Shown here piece after piece: positions 8,626-17,022 of a stretch of DNA of 64,000 bases. Made by a program: the position numbers and the translations under genes. Within the stretch, counting starts at the first letter, position 1. Every line of letters begins with the position of its first letter. Under the pieces are notes generated by a model. The model had not been told where the DNA came from, did no database searches, and saw only the letters and a list, made by a program, of their open reading frames with translations. The DNA comes from Kocuria turfanensis (GTDB taxonomy: Bacteria; Actinomycetota; Actinomycetes; Actinomycetales; Micrococcaceae), in the NCBI RefSeq assembly GCF_001580365.1, contig NZ_CP014480.1, forward strand, positions 3,495,981 through 3,559,980. The letters run 5' to 3'.

Positions 8626-11319
8626 ATGCAACGGAAATTCGTACGTCCGTCCGTGGGTCGCGGAGGGGAACCACTCCTCCTGCCGCACGGCGGACGCGCT
8701 CAGAACAAGGGCCTGCGGGGCCCGTACCGGAGGAACGCGGGGGCCTCCCGCTCCGTGTGGCTCGCCGCCTCGGTGATCTCCGGCTCCGCCGTCGCGCTGA
8801 CGTCGACCGGATTCACCGGGGCGCTCGCCGTCATGCCGCCGGTCATGCCGGCGGCCGAGACCACCGCGGCTGGAACCGAGGAACTGGTGGTGAACGGTTC
8901 CCTCGCGGAGGGGACGGGAACTCCCAGCTGCTTCTTCTCGGCCGGCTGGGGCGAGCGGGCGGTGCAGGAAGGCCTGTCCACCGACGTGCCGGCGGGTTCT
9001 CCTGCGGGTGCCCGCTCCTACTCCTTGCAGGTCAGCGGCCACGTCTCCGGTGACGCCAAGCTGCTGCAGGCCGAGGCGGACGGGTGCGCCCCTGCGGTCA
9101 CGGCGGGGCAGAGCTACGACCTGTCCATCGACTACAAGTCCACCAGCGACCGCAACTCGCTGACCGTGTTCGTGCACACGGCGACCGGGTGGCAGTACCA
9201 CACGGACCTGAAGATGCTTCCGGCCAGCGCGGAGTGGACCACCGCCCAGGCCCGGCTCGAGAACCTCCCCGAGGGCGTGGACCGGGTGTCCTTCGGGATC
9301 TCCCTCTCCGGCGACGGGGAGCTGAAGACGACCAACTACTCGCTGCAGCCGGTGCCGGTGGAAGCGCCACCGCCGGCGCCGGCCGACGGTGAGCTGGTCG
9401 TCAACGGGGCCCTGGCCACGGGCGAGGGCGTCCCGACCTGCTTCCTGCCCGCGGGCTGGGGGGACAGGACGCTCCAGCAGGAGCTCGACACCGACGTGCC
9501 GGCGGGGTCGCCCACGGGCGCCCGGTCCTACTCCCTGCAGGTCAGCGGCTACGCCTCCGGTGACGCCAAGCTGTTGCAGGCCGAGACGGACGGGTGCGCG
9601 CCCACCGTGGCCGAGGGGACGGACTACGACCTGTCCATCGACTACAAGTCCACCAGCGACCGCAACTCCGTGACCGTGTTCGTGCACACGGCGGAGGGGT
9701 GGAAGTACCACACGGACCTGAAGATGCTCCCGCCCAGCCCGGAGTGGACCACCGCCCAGGCCCGGATCAAGGACCTGCCCGCGGGCGTGGACCGGGTGTC
9801 CTTCGGGATCTCCCTCTCCGGCGACGGCCAGCTGAAGACCACGAACTACTCCCTGCAGCCCGTGGAGACCGAGGCGCAGCCTGCGCCCCAGTCGGCCGAG
9901 CTCGCCGGTCAGTGGGACGTCCTCGAGACTGAGCTGCCCATCCGGGCCATCCACACCACCCTGCTGCACGACGGGCGGCTGCTGCTCATCGCCGGGTCCG
10001 GCAACGACGGCAACCAGTTCGCCGCCGGCACCTTCCGCGCGGTGGTCTGGGATCCGGACACGAACGGGTTCACCGAGATCCCGGTGCCGTACGACATGTT
10101 CTGCGCCGGTCACGTCACGCTCCCCGACGGCAAGGTGCTGCTCGCGGGCGGCACGATGGCCTTCCCGGAGCAGGACGCGGGCCCCAACACGTTCAAGGGG
10201 TCCAAGCAGAGCTACTACTTCGACCCCGCGGACAACACGTTCCACAAGACCAGCGACATGGCCGGTGCGCACTGGTACCCGTCGCTGACCAAGCTCGGGA
10301 ACGGGAACATCTGGGCTGCCGGTGGCCTCGACGAGAAGGCCGAGGGCACCGTGCTCACCGAGATGTTCGACCACTCCTCGATGAGCTGGCTGCCGCAGAA
10401 CAGCGTTCCCCAGACCTGGAGCTACTGGGGGACCTACCCGCACATGTACCTGCTGGACGACGGCAAGATGTTCTACAGCGGCGGCCACACCTTCGGCAAC
10501 GGGCTGCCGGGCACGGGTGCCTCCATCTACGACTGGCAGGACGCGGCGATCTGGGACGTTCCCGGGCTGCGGGAGAAGGACCTGCGGGACCAGGCGGGCT
10601 CCGTGTTCATCGGGCCGGCCCAGGACCAGCGGGTCATGATCGTCGGCGGCGGGAACACGGACACCAACCTGCCGGCGACGAACCTCGTGGACATCATCGA
10701 CCTCAACCAGGAGTCCCCGGCGTACGTGCCGGGGCCCGACCTGCCCGGTCCGGGCAAGGCGTACGTGAACCTGGTGAACCTGCCCGACCGGACGGTCCTG
10801 GCGGCCAACGGGGCCCAGTACAACCGCAGCGGTGACGTGCTCACCGCCGCTCTGTACGACCCGGACGCCAACAGCTGGACGTCCATCAACCCGGACCCCG
10901 TGGGACGCAACTACCACTCGTCCTCCATCCTGCTGCCCGACGGCCGCGTGGCGGTGTTCGGCTCGAACCCTGCTGACAACTCCTTCGACTTCCGGATCTC
11001 CGTCTACAGCCCGCCGTACCTGTTCCAGGGCGCCAGGCCGCAGGTCGTGCAGGCTCCGGAGTCGGCCGGGTACGGGGACGTCCTCGAACTCGGCGTGGAG
11101 GGCGAGGTGGTCTCCGCGTCCCTGATGGCGCCGATGTCCGCCACGCACCAGACCGATACCAATGCCCGGCTCGTCGACCTGCCCCTGGCAGGAGAAGGGA
11201 ACACCAGGACGGTGCAGGTGCCGGACAACCCCAACCTGCTGCCCCCCGGTCCCTACATGCTGACGGTGCTCGACGCCAAGGGCGTTCCCAGCGAAGCGAA
11301 GTGGGTGTGGATCTCATGA
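8626..11319 (+). CDS. Secreted copper-radical oxidase, galactose oxidase/GlxA-like, with tandem N-terminal repeats
   Basis: The 897-residue protein has a signal or anchor helix around residues 43-70. Two near-identical beta-type repeats of about 165 residues follow (from about 86 and 255, each opening ELVVNG and ending KTTNYSLQP), then a kelch-type catalytic region from about 430. Copper-radical oxidase hallmarks are visible: FCAGH with the cross-link Cys at about 493, tyrosines in KQSYYFDP at about 530 (radical Tyr candidate), HWYPSLT at about 549, adjacent axial Tyr-His in RNYHSS at about 763-764, and the C-terminal copper His in SATHQTD at about 841 before a DUF1929-like ending. In Streptomyces, GlxA acts with the GT2 CslA in surface glycan deposition. 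Here it opens an island of GT2 genes. The ATG at 8626 is chosen over an upstream in-frame one because it gives the better export signal. The substrate is unproven. Confidence 0.85.
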   Translation: MQRKFVRPSVGRGGEPLLLPHGGRAQNKGLRGPYRRNAGASRSVWLAASVISGSAVALTSTGFTGALAVMPPVMPAAETTAAGTEELVVNGSLAEGTGTPSCFFSAGWGERAVQEGLSTDVPAGSPAGARSYSLQVSGHVSGDAKLLQAEADGCAPAVTAGQSYDLSIDYKSTSDRNSLTVFVHTATGWQYHTDLKMLPASAEWTTAQARLENLPEGVDRVSFGISLSGDGELKTTNYSLQPVPVEAPPPAPADGELVVNGALATGEGVPTCFLPAGWGDRTLQQELDTDVPAGSPTGARSYSLQVSGYASGDAKLLQAETDGCAPTVAEGTDYDLSIDYKSTSDRNSVTVFVHTAEGWKYHTDLKMLPPSPEWTTAQARIKDLPAGVDRVSFGISLSGDGQLKTTNYSLQPVETEAQPAPQSAELAGQWDVLETELPIRAIHTTLLHDGRLLLIAGSGNDGNQFAAGTFRAVVWDPDTNGFTEIPVPYDMFCAGHVTLPDGKVLLAGGTMAFPEQDAGPNTFKGSKQSYYFDPADNTFHKTSDMAGAHWYPSLTKLGNGNIWAAGGLDEKAEGTVLTEMFDHSSMSWLPQNSVPQTWSYWGTYPHMYLLDDGKMFYSGGHTFGNGLPGTGASIYDWQDAAIWDVPGLREKDLRDQAGSVFIGPAQDQRVMIVGGGNTDTNLPATNLVDIIDLNQESPAYVPGPDLPGPGKAYVNLVNLPDRTVLAANGAQYNRSGDVLTAALYDPDANSWTSINPDPVGRNYHSSSILLPDGRVAVFGSNPADNSFDFRISVYSPPYLFQGARPQVVQAPESAGYGDVLELGVEGEVVSASLMAPMSATHQTDTNARLVDLPLAGEGNTRTVQVPDNPNLLPPGPYMLTVLDAKGVPSEAKWVWIS

Positions 11320-12092
11320 GTGCACAGAAGCGCAGAGGTGGCCGGCTGGCGGTGCTGGCCGGAGCGGCCCTGGTGGTGCCGCTGGCGGTCGGCGCCACGG
11401 TGGTCGCCGCGGAGCCGGACGGGCCGGGCGGCCTGCCGCCGACCGTGGCCGCGGACCGCAGTCCGAGCCCGGCGCCGGGAGCAGGCCCTGCCGACGCTCC
11501 GGGCCGGGGCACGGGCCAGGGCGCGGGGGCGGCGGACGAGAAGGCCGCGGCCCCGAAGGCCGACGCCCGTGCCGAGACCGATGCCGGTGACCGGACGCCG
11601 CCGACGTCTCCAGGGCAGGGTGCGGCCCGGGAGTCGGCCGGCAGCCTGGCGGCGGTGGCGGCTCGGGAGCCGTCGTCGCCGCGGGCGAAGGAGCCCCCGG
11701 CCCACGGTCTGGAACGAGCCGCGGGCCAGAAGCCGGAGAACGGCGAGGGGGCGCGGGGCCGGTCGGGCGAAGCGCTGGACCGGACGAAGGGCCTGACCCA
11801 GCGCGCCGACGTGGCACCCGACAAGGTGCACGACGCGGACCTCGCCCCGGGCGGCTGCCTCGCGGAGTACGGCGAGGCGGGCCAGTGCCTGCCCACGGTC
11901 CCGCCCAGCCTGGCCAAGCACGTCCGGGACATGGAGAAGGCGGGCCAGGACGTGAGCTCCATGCCGCACCACTGGGACTGTGAGGAGGTGCGCACCTTCT
12001 TCCCGGACGGCATCGTGGTCCGGCAGGCCGGGGTGGACCCGCAGGGCCTGGACGCCGACGAGGACGGCACTGCCTGCAGCGCAGGCGACTGA
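11316..12092 (+). CDS. Secreted Excalibur-domain protein
   Basis: The ATG overlaps the oxidase stop (ATGA), so the two genes form an operon. The 258-residue product has an N-terminal signal peptide (RLAVLAGAALVVPLAVGATVVAA), then a long low-complexity Ala/Gly/Pro/Glu region (about residues 30-175), and a C-terminal domain with four Cys. The end (WDCEEVRTFFPDG...GLDADEDGTAC) is an Excalibur calcium-binding-like domain with the DxDxDGxxC motif. Such domains occur on extracellular actinobacterial proteins. Its role is unknown; it may anchor to or organise the wall or glycan. A partial, frameshifted copy of the C-terminal part lies immediately downstream. Confidence 0.8.
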   Translation: MSAQKRRGGRLAVLAGAALVVPLAVGATVVAAEPDGPGGLPPTVAADRSPSPAPGAGPADAPGRGTGQGAGAADEKAAAPKADARAETDAGDRTPPTSPGQGAARESAGSLAAVAAREPSSPRAKEPPAHGLERAAGQKPENGEGARGRSGEALDRTKGLTQRADVAPDKVHDADLAPGGCLAEYGEAGQCLPTVPPSLAKHVRDMEKAGQDVSSMPHHWDCEEVRTFFPDGIVVRQAGVDPQGLDADEDGTACSAGD

Positions 12093-12107
12093 CCGCTCCG
12101 CAGAACG

Positions 12108-12146
12108 AGGAAGCCCCGCGAACCGTTCCGGTTCGCGGGGCTTCCT
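12108..12146 (+). terminator. Terminator after the Excalibur gene (copy 1)
   Basis: A perfect 18-bp inverted repeat (AGGAAGCCCCGCGAACCG and its complement) with a TTC loop, 15 bases past the stop. Confidence 0.85.
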
Positions 12147-12424
12147 GCTGTGCGGTCGTGCTGCCGGAGGCGTCCCGCCGGCAACCGGACGAGGGGTGCG
12201 GCGAGGCGGGCACCGCTGCCGACGGCTGCCTCACCGAGCACCTCGAGGACATGGAGGAGGCGGGCTGGAACGGACAGCTCCGTTGCGCACCACCGGCACC
12301 GTGCCGGGGTGCACCCCCTCCGGCGGACGGCGTCGCGGGCCGGGGCGGGCCCGCCGGGCCTGGACACGGACGAGGACGGCACCGGGAACCGGCAGGCCGG
12401 GGCGACCGACCGCTCCGCAGCACG
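12147..12424 (+). pseudogene. Degenerate tandem copy of the Excalibur gene 3' part
   Basis: The stretch encodes, in one frame, EGCGEAGTAADGCLTEHLED and MEEAG, matching the upstream gene's GGCLAEYGEAGQCL...HVRDMEKAG. After a frame change it encodes GLDTDEDGTGN, matching GLDADEDGTAC. The bases GACCGCTCCGCAG and a near-copy of the terminator follow in the same order as in the parent gene. There is no start codon or signal peptide, so this is a broken duplicate. Confidence 0.75.
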
Positions 12425-12463
12425 AGGAAGCCCCGCGAACCGTTCGGATTCGCGGGGCTTCCT
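12425..12463. terminator. Terminator (copy 2), probably bidirectional
   Basis: AGGAAGCCCCGCGAA (12425-12439) and its exact complement (12449-12463) form a 15-bp stem. It is a copy of the upstream terminator and also lies downstream of the leftward GT39 gene ending at 12554, so it may stop both directions. Confidence 0.8.
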
Positions 12464-12553
12464 GGTGTGTCGTGCTGTGCTGTGCGGTGCCGTGCGGACG
12501 GGACGCCCGGGTGCAGTCCGCGGGGCGGGTCGCGCCGCGAGACCCCTCGGGCG

Positions 12554-14140
12554 TCAGCCCTGGACGCGGTGCACGGTCCAGTCGCCGAAGCTCTTCACCG
12601 GCACGGCGTTGTCCAGCGCCCGCTGCGCGGTGTCGAGGCCGAGGTCCTGGACGGTGCGCTCCGTCGCGGGGCCGAGGACGACCCACTCGACGTCCTTCCA
12701 CCCGCCCGGGTGCTCCACGCGGAACTGCGGGTCGAGGTCGGCCTTCTCGATCGCCACCATCTCCCACGGGTCCTCACGGTCGCCCGCGTTGAGGTCCTGC
12801 CACAGGGCGTAGGGGACCAGGGCGGTGTCCTCGGCCGGCACGTTCTCCTGGACCCAGGCGAGGGTCGAGGCCCAGTCGGTGTTCGCCTCCTGGGTGAGCA
12901 GGACGCGGTCCTGCGCGATCCACTGCGGCGCGAGGGCCAGCGCCACGGTCCCCACGAGCGCCGCCACGGCGGTGCCCCGCACTGCCGCACCGGCCCGGCA
13001 CCGCCAGGGGGGCGTCGTGCGCACCAGCGAGCCCCACAGCATCTGGAGGGCGACCCCCACGGACAGCGCCAGGAAGGGCACGATGCCGATGACGTACATC
13101 GCCGGAAGATATCCGTCGGGAAGGAGCACGGGCAGGGAGAAGATCACGACTGCCACCGGCAGCCACGCGCTGCTGCGGCGGGTCGCGCACACGAGCCCTG
13201 CCAGGACACCGCCGACGAGGAGGTACTGGTCGTAGTGCAGCCAGCCCTGCAGGAGGACGGCGCGGTCGGAGCCGTCCGCCCAGACCGCACCGGAGCCGGT
13301 GCGCCCCATCAGCTGGAGGGCCACCGCCTCCTGGAGGGACACGCGGCCCGGGGCGGCCAGCAGCTCCCAGTTGAGCAGGGCCATGAGCGGGTAGAAGGTG
13401 AGGACCAGTCCACCGACCACAAGGAAGCCCACCACGGAGAAGGAGCGGTTGGACCAGGTGGGCCGGTTGACGAGGGCCACCAGCAGGGCCGGGCCGAAGA
13501 CGGCCATGGTCTCCTTCGAGAGCACGGCCAGGGCGAAGAAGACGCCGGCGCCGATGTGGTGCCACAGGGCCTTGCGCTCGTTCAGGGCCAGGTAGAAGGC
13601 GAGCAGCAGCCAGGGGAGCGCGATGTTGTCGAGGTAGATCTGCCGCCCCAGGGTCAGCGACAGCGGGGACAGCAGCACCAGGGCGGCCGCCAGCACCGCC
13701 AGGGGCGCCTGGACCCGCATCCGCCGGGCGATCAGGTAGGTCAGGACGACCGTGGCCACGAAGAACGGGATCATCGCGAACCGCGTGGCGCCCACGTACG
13801 TGCCGTCGCCCAGGCCCAGTGCCTGGGGGATCCAGGCCAGGACGCCCAGCTGGATCCAGCCCAGCGGAGGATGGTCGTACTGGTAGGTGTACGGTGCCAG
13901 ATCGCCCCTGAGCACGCTGAAGGCCTGCGCGGTGTAGGTGCCCTCGTCGTCCATGTAGGGCGAGGCGCCCGTCAGGTTCCACGCGCCGAGCACGGCGGCG
14001 ACCACGCCGAGCACCAGCACGGCGATGCCGTCGAAGCCCGGAAGGGAGCGGTTCACGGGCAGACGCAGCGGAATCCGCTCGGGCCGGGTGGAGACGAGCG
14101 ACATGAGCCTTCCGGCGCGGACCGGTGTCTGCGTGGCCAT
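12554..14140 (-). CDS. GT39 (ArnT/PMT-like) membrane glycosyltransferase, module 1, type II
   Basis: A 528-residue GT-C fold enzyme with about ten to twelve membrane helices, expected to transfer a sugar from a polyprenyl-phosphate carrier on the outer face of the membrane. The first outside loop carries the acidic catalytic motif (PYMDDEGTYTAQAF) followed by YQYDHPPLGWIQLG. The LGRQIYLDNIALPWLLLAFY segment and the soluble C-terminal domain (ENVPAEDTALVPYALWQDL, IEKADLDPQF, HPGGWKDVEWVVLGP) are shared with four paralogs in the island. HPGGWK(D/E)-x-EW marks it as type II, like the copy at 20515. Its ATG overlaps the stop of the DPM1-GtrA gene. Sugar and acceptor are unknown. Confidence 0.88.
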   Translation of the reverse strand: MATQTPVRAGRLMSLVSTRPERIPLRLPVNRSLPGFDGIAVLVLGVVAAVLGAWNLTGASPYMDDEGTYTAQAFSVLRGDLAPYTYQYDHPPLGWIQLGVLAWIPQALGLGDGTYVGATRFAMIPFFVATVVLTYLIARRMRVQAPLAVLAAALVLLSPLSLTLGRQIYLDNIALPWLLLAFYLALNERKALWHHIGAGVFFALAVLSKETMAVFGPALLVALVNRPTWSNRSFSVVGFLVVGGLVLTFYPLMALLNWELLAAPGRVSLQEAVALQLMGRTGSGAVWADGSDRAVLLQGWLHYDQYLLVGGVLAGLVCATRRSSAWLPVAVVIFSLPVLLPDGYLPAMYVIGIVPFLALSVGVALQMLWGSLVRTTPPWRCRAGAAVRGTAVAALVGTVALALAPQWIAQDRVLLTQEANTDWASTLAWVQENVPAEDTALVPYALWQDLNAGDREDPWEMVAIEKADLDPQFRVEHPGGWKDVEWVVLGPATERTVQDLGLDTAQRALDNAVPVKSFGDWTVHRVQG

Positions 14141-15342
14141 CAGGACGCGGTCCCGTCGAGGAGGAGCGCGGAGCGCCCGCCGCCGGACGGGTGCTCGAAG
14201 GCCCCGGGCCGGACGCCCGCACGGCGACGACCGGTCGCCGGGACCCGGACGGGCACCGGCTGCGCCGCAGCGGAGACGTCGGCGTAGACCACGCGCGAGT
14301 GGTAGAGGTACCGCAGGAGGAAGGCCCCCACGAGCGTGCCCGCCTGGGCCAGCAGACTGGGCACGCCCGCGAACTCCACGAGCAGCCACAGGAGGGGAAG
14401 GCGGGCGGCCGCGTCGACGTTGTTGAAGCCCGCGGAGTGCAGGAACCGGCGGCGCAGGCTGCCCGCCCCCTGCCGCTCGGCGCGGAACACCATCCGCTCC
14501 TGCATCAGGAAGTTGGTCAGGATGGTGATCTCCGCGGCCACGATCGCCGCGACGACGTAGTGGACGCCCAGGGCCACGAGCGCGCCCATGATCAGGAGGT
14601 TGAGCACCGCGCCGATCCCGCCCACCATGCCGAAGCTCGCGATCCTGCCGAAGCGCAGGCCGGCCAGCTGGCGCAGGAACCGGAGTCCCTCCGTCAGCGT
14701 GGCCTTGGACTCCCCGGCGAAGCGCGCGCCGAAGACGAACGGCACCTCCAGCACGCGGAGCCGGTGGCGGCAGAGGATCTCCAGCAGAATCTTGAAGCCC
14801 GTGGGCCGGAGCTGCTCGACCTCCACGGCCGAGCGCCGGAAGCCGAAGAAGCCCGTCATGGGATCGCTGCAGTGCTCGAGGCGGCGCGGGAACAGGGTCC
14901 GGGACAGCAGCGTGGCACCGGAGGAGACGAGTCGCCGCGTGCCGTTCGCGAGTCCGCCGGCGTCGCCGCCGTTGCCGCCGTACCGCGAGGCGACGACGAC
15001 CTCGGCGTCGGACGCCCGGAGGCGGTCCAGGACGACGGGGATCATCTCCGGCGGGTGCTGGAGGTCCCCGTCCATGACCAGGCAGTACACCGCCTGGCTG
15101 GAGCGGACGCCCTCGATCACGGCGCCGCCCAGGCCGCCCACGGGGTCGTCGCGGTGGATCAGGCGCACCGGGACGGTGCTCCGGGCGGCGGTGGTCCGGA
15201 TGACGTCGGGCGTGTGGTCCCGGGAGTCGTCCACGAAGACGATCTCGGCGTCGACGCCCGAGCAGGCCGCTTCGGCCCGGCGGACGAGTTCGGCGATGTT
15301 CGGTGCCTCGTTGTACGTGGGCACGATGACGGTCAGTTCCAT
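14140..15342 (-). CDS. DPM1-like glycosyltransferase fused to GtrA flippase domain, module 1
   Basis: In this 400-residue protein the first about 225 residues are a GT2 of the dolichyl-phosphate-mannose synthase type: IVPTYNEAPNIAELV, FVDDSRDHTPDV, MDGDLQHPPEM (DxD metal site), and FFGFRRSAVEVEQL. The next about 130 residues are a four-helix GtrA domain (ASFGMVGGIGAVLNLLIMG, EITILTNFLMQERMVF, FNNVDAAARLPLLWLLVEF, LLRYLYHSRVVY), followed by a Pro/Arg-rich tail. Together it should make a polyprenyl-phosphate sugar and help flip it, supplying the GT39 enzymes on either side. The start follows GGGGGAGAACACCACC. The stop overlaps the next GT39 start. Confidence 0.9.
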   Translation of the reverse strand: MELTVIVPTYNEAPNIAELVRRAEAACSGVDAEIVFVDDSRDHTPDVIRTTAARSTVPVRLIHRDDPVGGLGGAVIEGVRSSQAVYCLVMDGDLQHPPEMIPVVLDRLRASDAEVVVASRYGGNGGDAGGLANGTRRLVSSGATLLSRTLFPRRLEHCSDPMTGFFGFRRSAVEVEQLRPTGFKILLEILCRHRLRVLEVPFVFGARFAGESKATLTEGLRFLRQLAGLRFGRIASFGMVGGIGAVLNLLIMGALVALGVHYVVAAIVAAEITILTNFLMQERMVFRAERQGAGSLRRRFLHSAGFNNVDAAARLPLLWLLVEFAGVPSLLAQAGTLVGAFLLRYLYHSRVVYADVSAAAQPVPVRVPATGRRRAGVRPGAFEHPSGGGRSALLLDGTAS

Positions 15343-15405
15343 GGTGGTGTTCTCCCCCTGGACGATGTGGCTGCGTGCGGCGGTCGGTGTGGAGCCGGAG
15401 CGGAT

Positions 15406-17022
15406 CTAGTCGTTCAGCACGCGGTGGATGCTCCACCCGCCGAAGGTCTGCACCGGGACCGAGTTCTCGAGCGCTTCCCCGGCCGTGGTGAGGCCGAGCT
15501 GGTCGATGTTCGACTCGACGAAGGGACCCACGACGACCCAGTCGATGGCGTCCGCCCCCTCCGGGTGCTGGTTCAGGAACTCGGGGTCCAGGTCCGCCTT
15601 CTCGGTGGCCACGACGCTCCAGGCGTCGGACCAGCCACTGGCGCTGAGGTCCTGCCACATCGCGTACGGTGCCAGGACCGTGTCGTCGCGAGGGATGTTC
15701 TCCTCGACCCACGCCAGGGCGGAGGACCAGTCCTGGTTGGTCTCGTGGGTCAGCAGGGTCCTGTTCTGGCCCACCCACTGGGGGGCGACCGTCACCAGGA
15801 TGACGAAGGCGAGCGTCACCGCCCCCGCCGCGCGCACCGCGCGCCGCACGGACGGTGTCTGCTGGTCCGCGACCCGCTCCAGCCATCCCCAGGCCATGTT
15901 GAGGGCGCAGCAGACGGCCAGGGCGAGGAAGGGCAGGATGCCGATGATGTACATGGCCGGCAGGTAGCCCTCGCCCGTGACGATGGGCACGGAGAAGAAG
16001 GCGATGCCGACCGGGATCCACATGCTCCGGCGCTGCACGAGGCAGAGCACGGCGGCCACCAGACCCACCACGACGAGCGGGCGGTCGTAGAACAGCCAGC
16101 CCTGCAGGAGCTCGGCCCTGCTCGAGCCGGCCTCCCAGATCGATCCGGAGCCCGAGCGGGTGAGGAACTGGTACACCAGCGCGTCCTGCAGGGACACGTG
16201 CCCGCCTCCGGAGAAGAACTCTCCCCGGAGCAGGGCCATGAGCGGGTACAGCGCGAGTGCTGCGCCCCCGACGACCAGGAAGCCGACCACGGAGAACGCA
16301 CGGTTGGTCCAGGTGGGACGGTTCAGCAGGGCGAGCAGCAGCGAGGGGCCGAAGATGGCGAGGGTCTCCTTGGACAGCACCGCCACGGCGAAGAAGATTC
16401 CGGCGCCGATGTGGTGCCACAGGGCGTTGCGCGGTGAGAGCACCAGGTAGTACGCCAGGAGCAGCCACGTCACGCCGATGTTGTCCAGGTAGACCTGCCG
16501 GCCGATCGTCAGCGCCAGGGGGGAGAGCGCGAACAGCGCCGCGGCCACGACGGCCAGCGGGCGGCGCACCTCCATCCGGCGGGCGATCAGGTAGATCAGG
16601 GTGGCGGTGGCGACGAAGAACGGGGCGATGACCATGCGGGCCGCGCCGATGTGCGTGTCGCCGCCCAGCCCGAGCAGCTGGGGCAGCCACACCAGGAACG
16701 CCAGCTGGATCCAGCCCAGGGGAGGGTGATCGTACCAGTAGGTGTAGGGGGCCAGCCTCCCGTCCTCCAGCACGCTGAAGGCCTGGGAGGTGTAGGTGCC
16801 CTCGTCGTCCTGGAAGGCCGAGGACTCGGTGATGTTCCACACGCTCAGCACGGCCAGTGCCACGAGGAGGACCGCGAGGACCGCGAGGACCGCACGGTCG
16901 TGCGGGATCCGGCGCACGCCGTCCCGCATGCGGCCCCACTTCCCGGGGCCCGTCACGTGCTGCGAGAGCACCGAGGGGGCGGTCGCGGGCTCCGCCGCCA
17001 CGACGGTCATGGTCCGGCTCAT
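15406..17022 (-). CDS. GT39 (ArnT/PMT-like) membrane glycosyltransferase, module 1, type I
   Basis: A 538-residue polytopic GT-C enzyme whose first outside loop carries FQDDEGTYTSQAFSVL and YWYDHPPLGWIQLA. The central GRQVYLDNIGVTWLLLAYYL and AVLSKETLAIFGPSLLLALL blocks are those of the island's paralogs. The C-terminal soluble domain has HPEGADAIDWVVVGP, the type I form shared with the copies at 23514 and 30744. Its ATG overlaps the stop of the upstream GT2 gene (ATGA), so polymer synthase and transferase are translated together. It probably decorates the GT2 product with a carrier-borne sugar; donor and acceptor are inferred only from context. Confidence 0.88.
   Translation of the reverse strand: MSRTMTVVAAEPATAPSVLSQHVTGPGKWGRMRDGVRRIPHDRAVLAVLAVLLVALAVLSVWNITESSAFQDDEGTYTSQAFSVLEDGRLAPYTYWYDHPPLGWIQLAFLVWLPQLLGLGGDTHIGAARMVIAPFFVATATLIYLIARRMEVRRPLAVVAAALFALSPLALTIGRQVYLDNIGVTWLLLAYYLVLSPRNALWHHIGAGIFFAVAVLSKETLAIFGPSLLLALLNRPTWTNRAFSVVGFLVVGGAALALYPLMALLRGEFFSGGGHVSLQDALVYQFLTRSGSGSIWEAGSSRAELLQGWLFYDRPLVVVGLVAAVLCLVQRRSMWIPVGIAFFSVPIVTGEGYLPAMYIIGILPFLALAVCCALNMAWGWLERVADQQTPSVRRAVRAAGAVTLAFVILVTVAPQWVGQNRTLLTHETNQDWSSALAWVEENIPRDDTVLAPYAMWQDLSASGWSDAWSVVATEKADLDPEFLNQHPEGADAIDWVVVGPFVESNIDQLGLTTAGEALENSVPVQTFGGWSIHRVLND

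Noticed and set aside
8506..11148. An 880-codon open frame antisense to the oxidase gene
   Set aside because: Its translation is Arg/Gly/Val-rich low-complexity without family motifs; the plus strand encodes a complete copper-radical oxidase. It is a G+C-driven shadow, as are most long antisense frames here.
12554..16939. A single 1461-codon protein on the minus strand
   Set aside because: Only the last about 528 codons are a GT39 enzyme. The upstream part runs out of frame through the DPM1-GtrA and GT39 genes, which are intact in their own frames.
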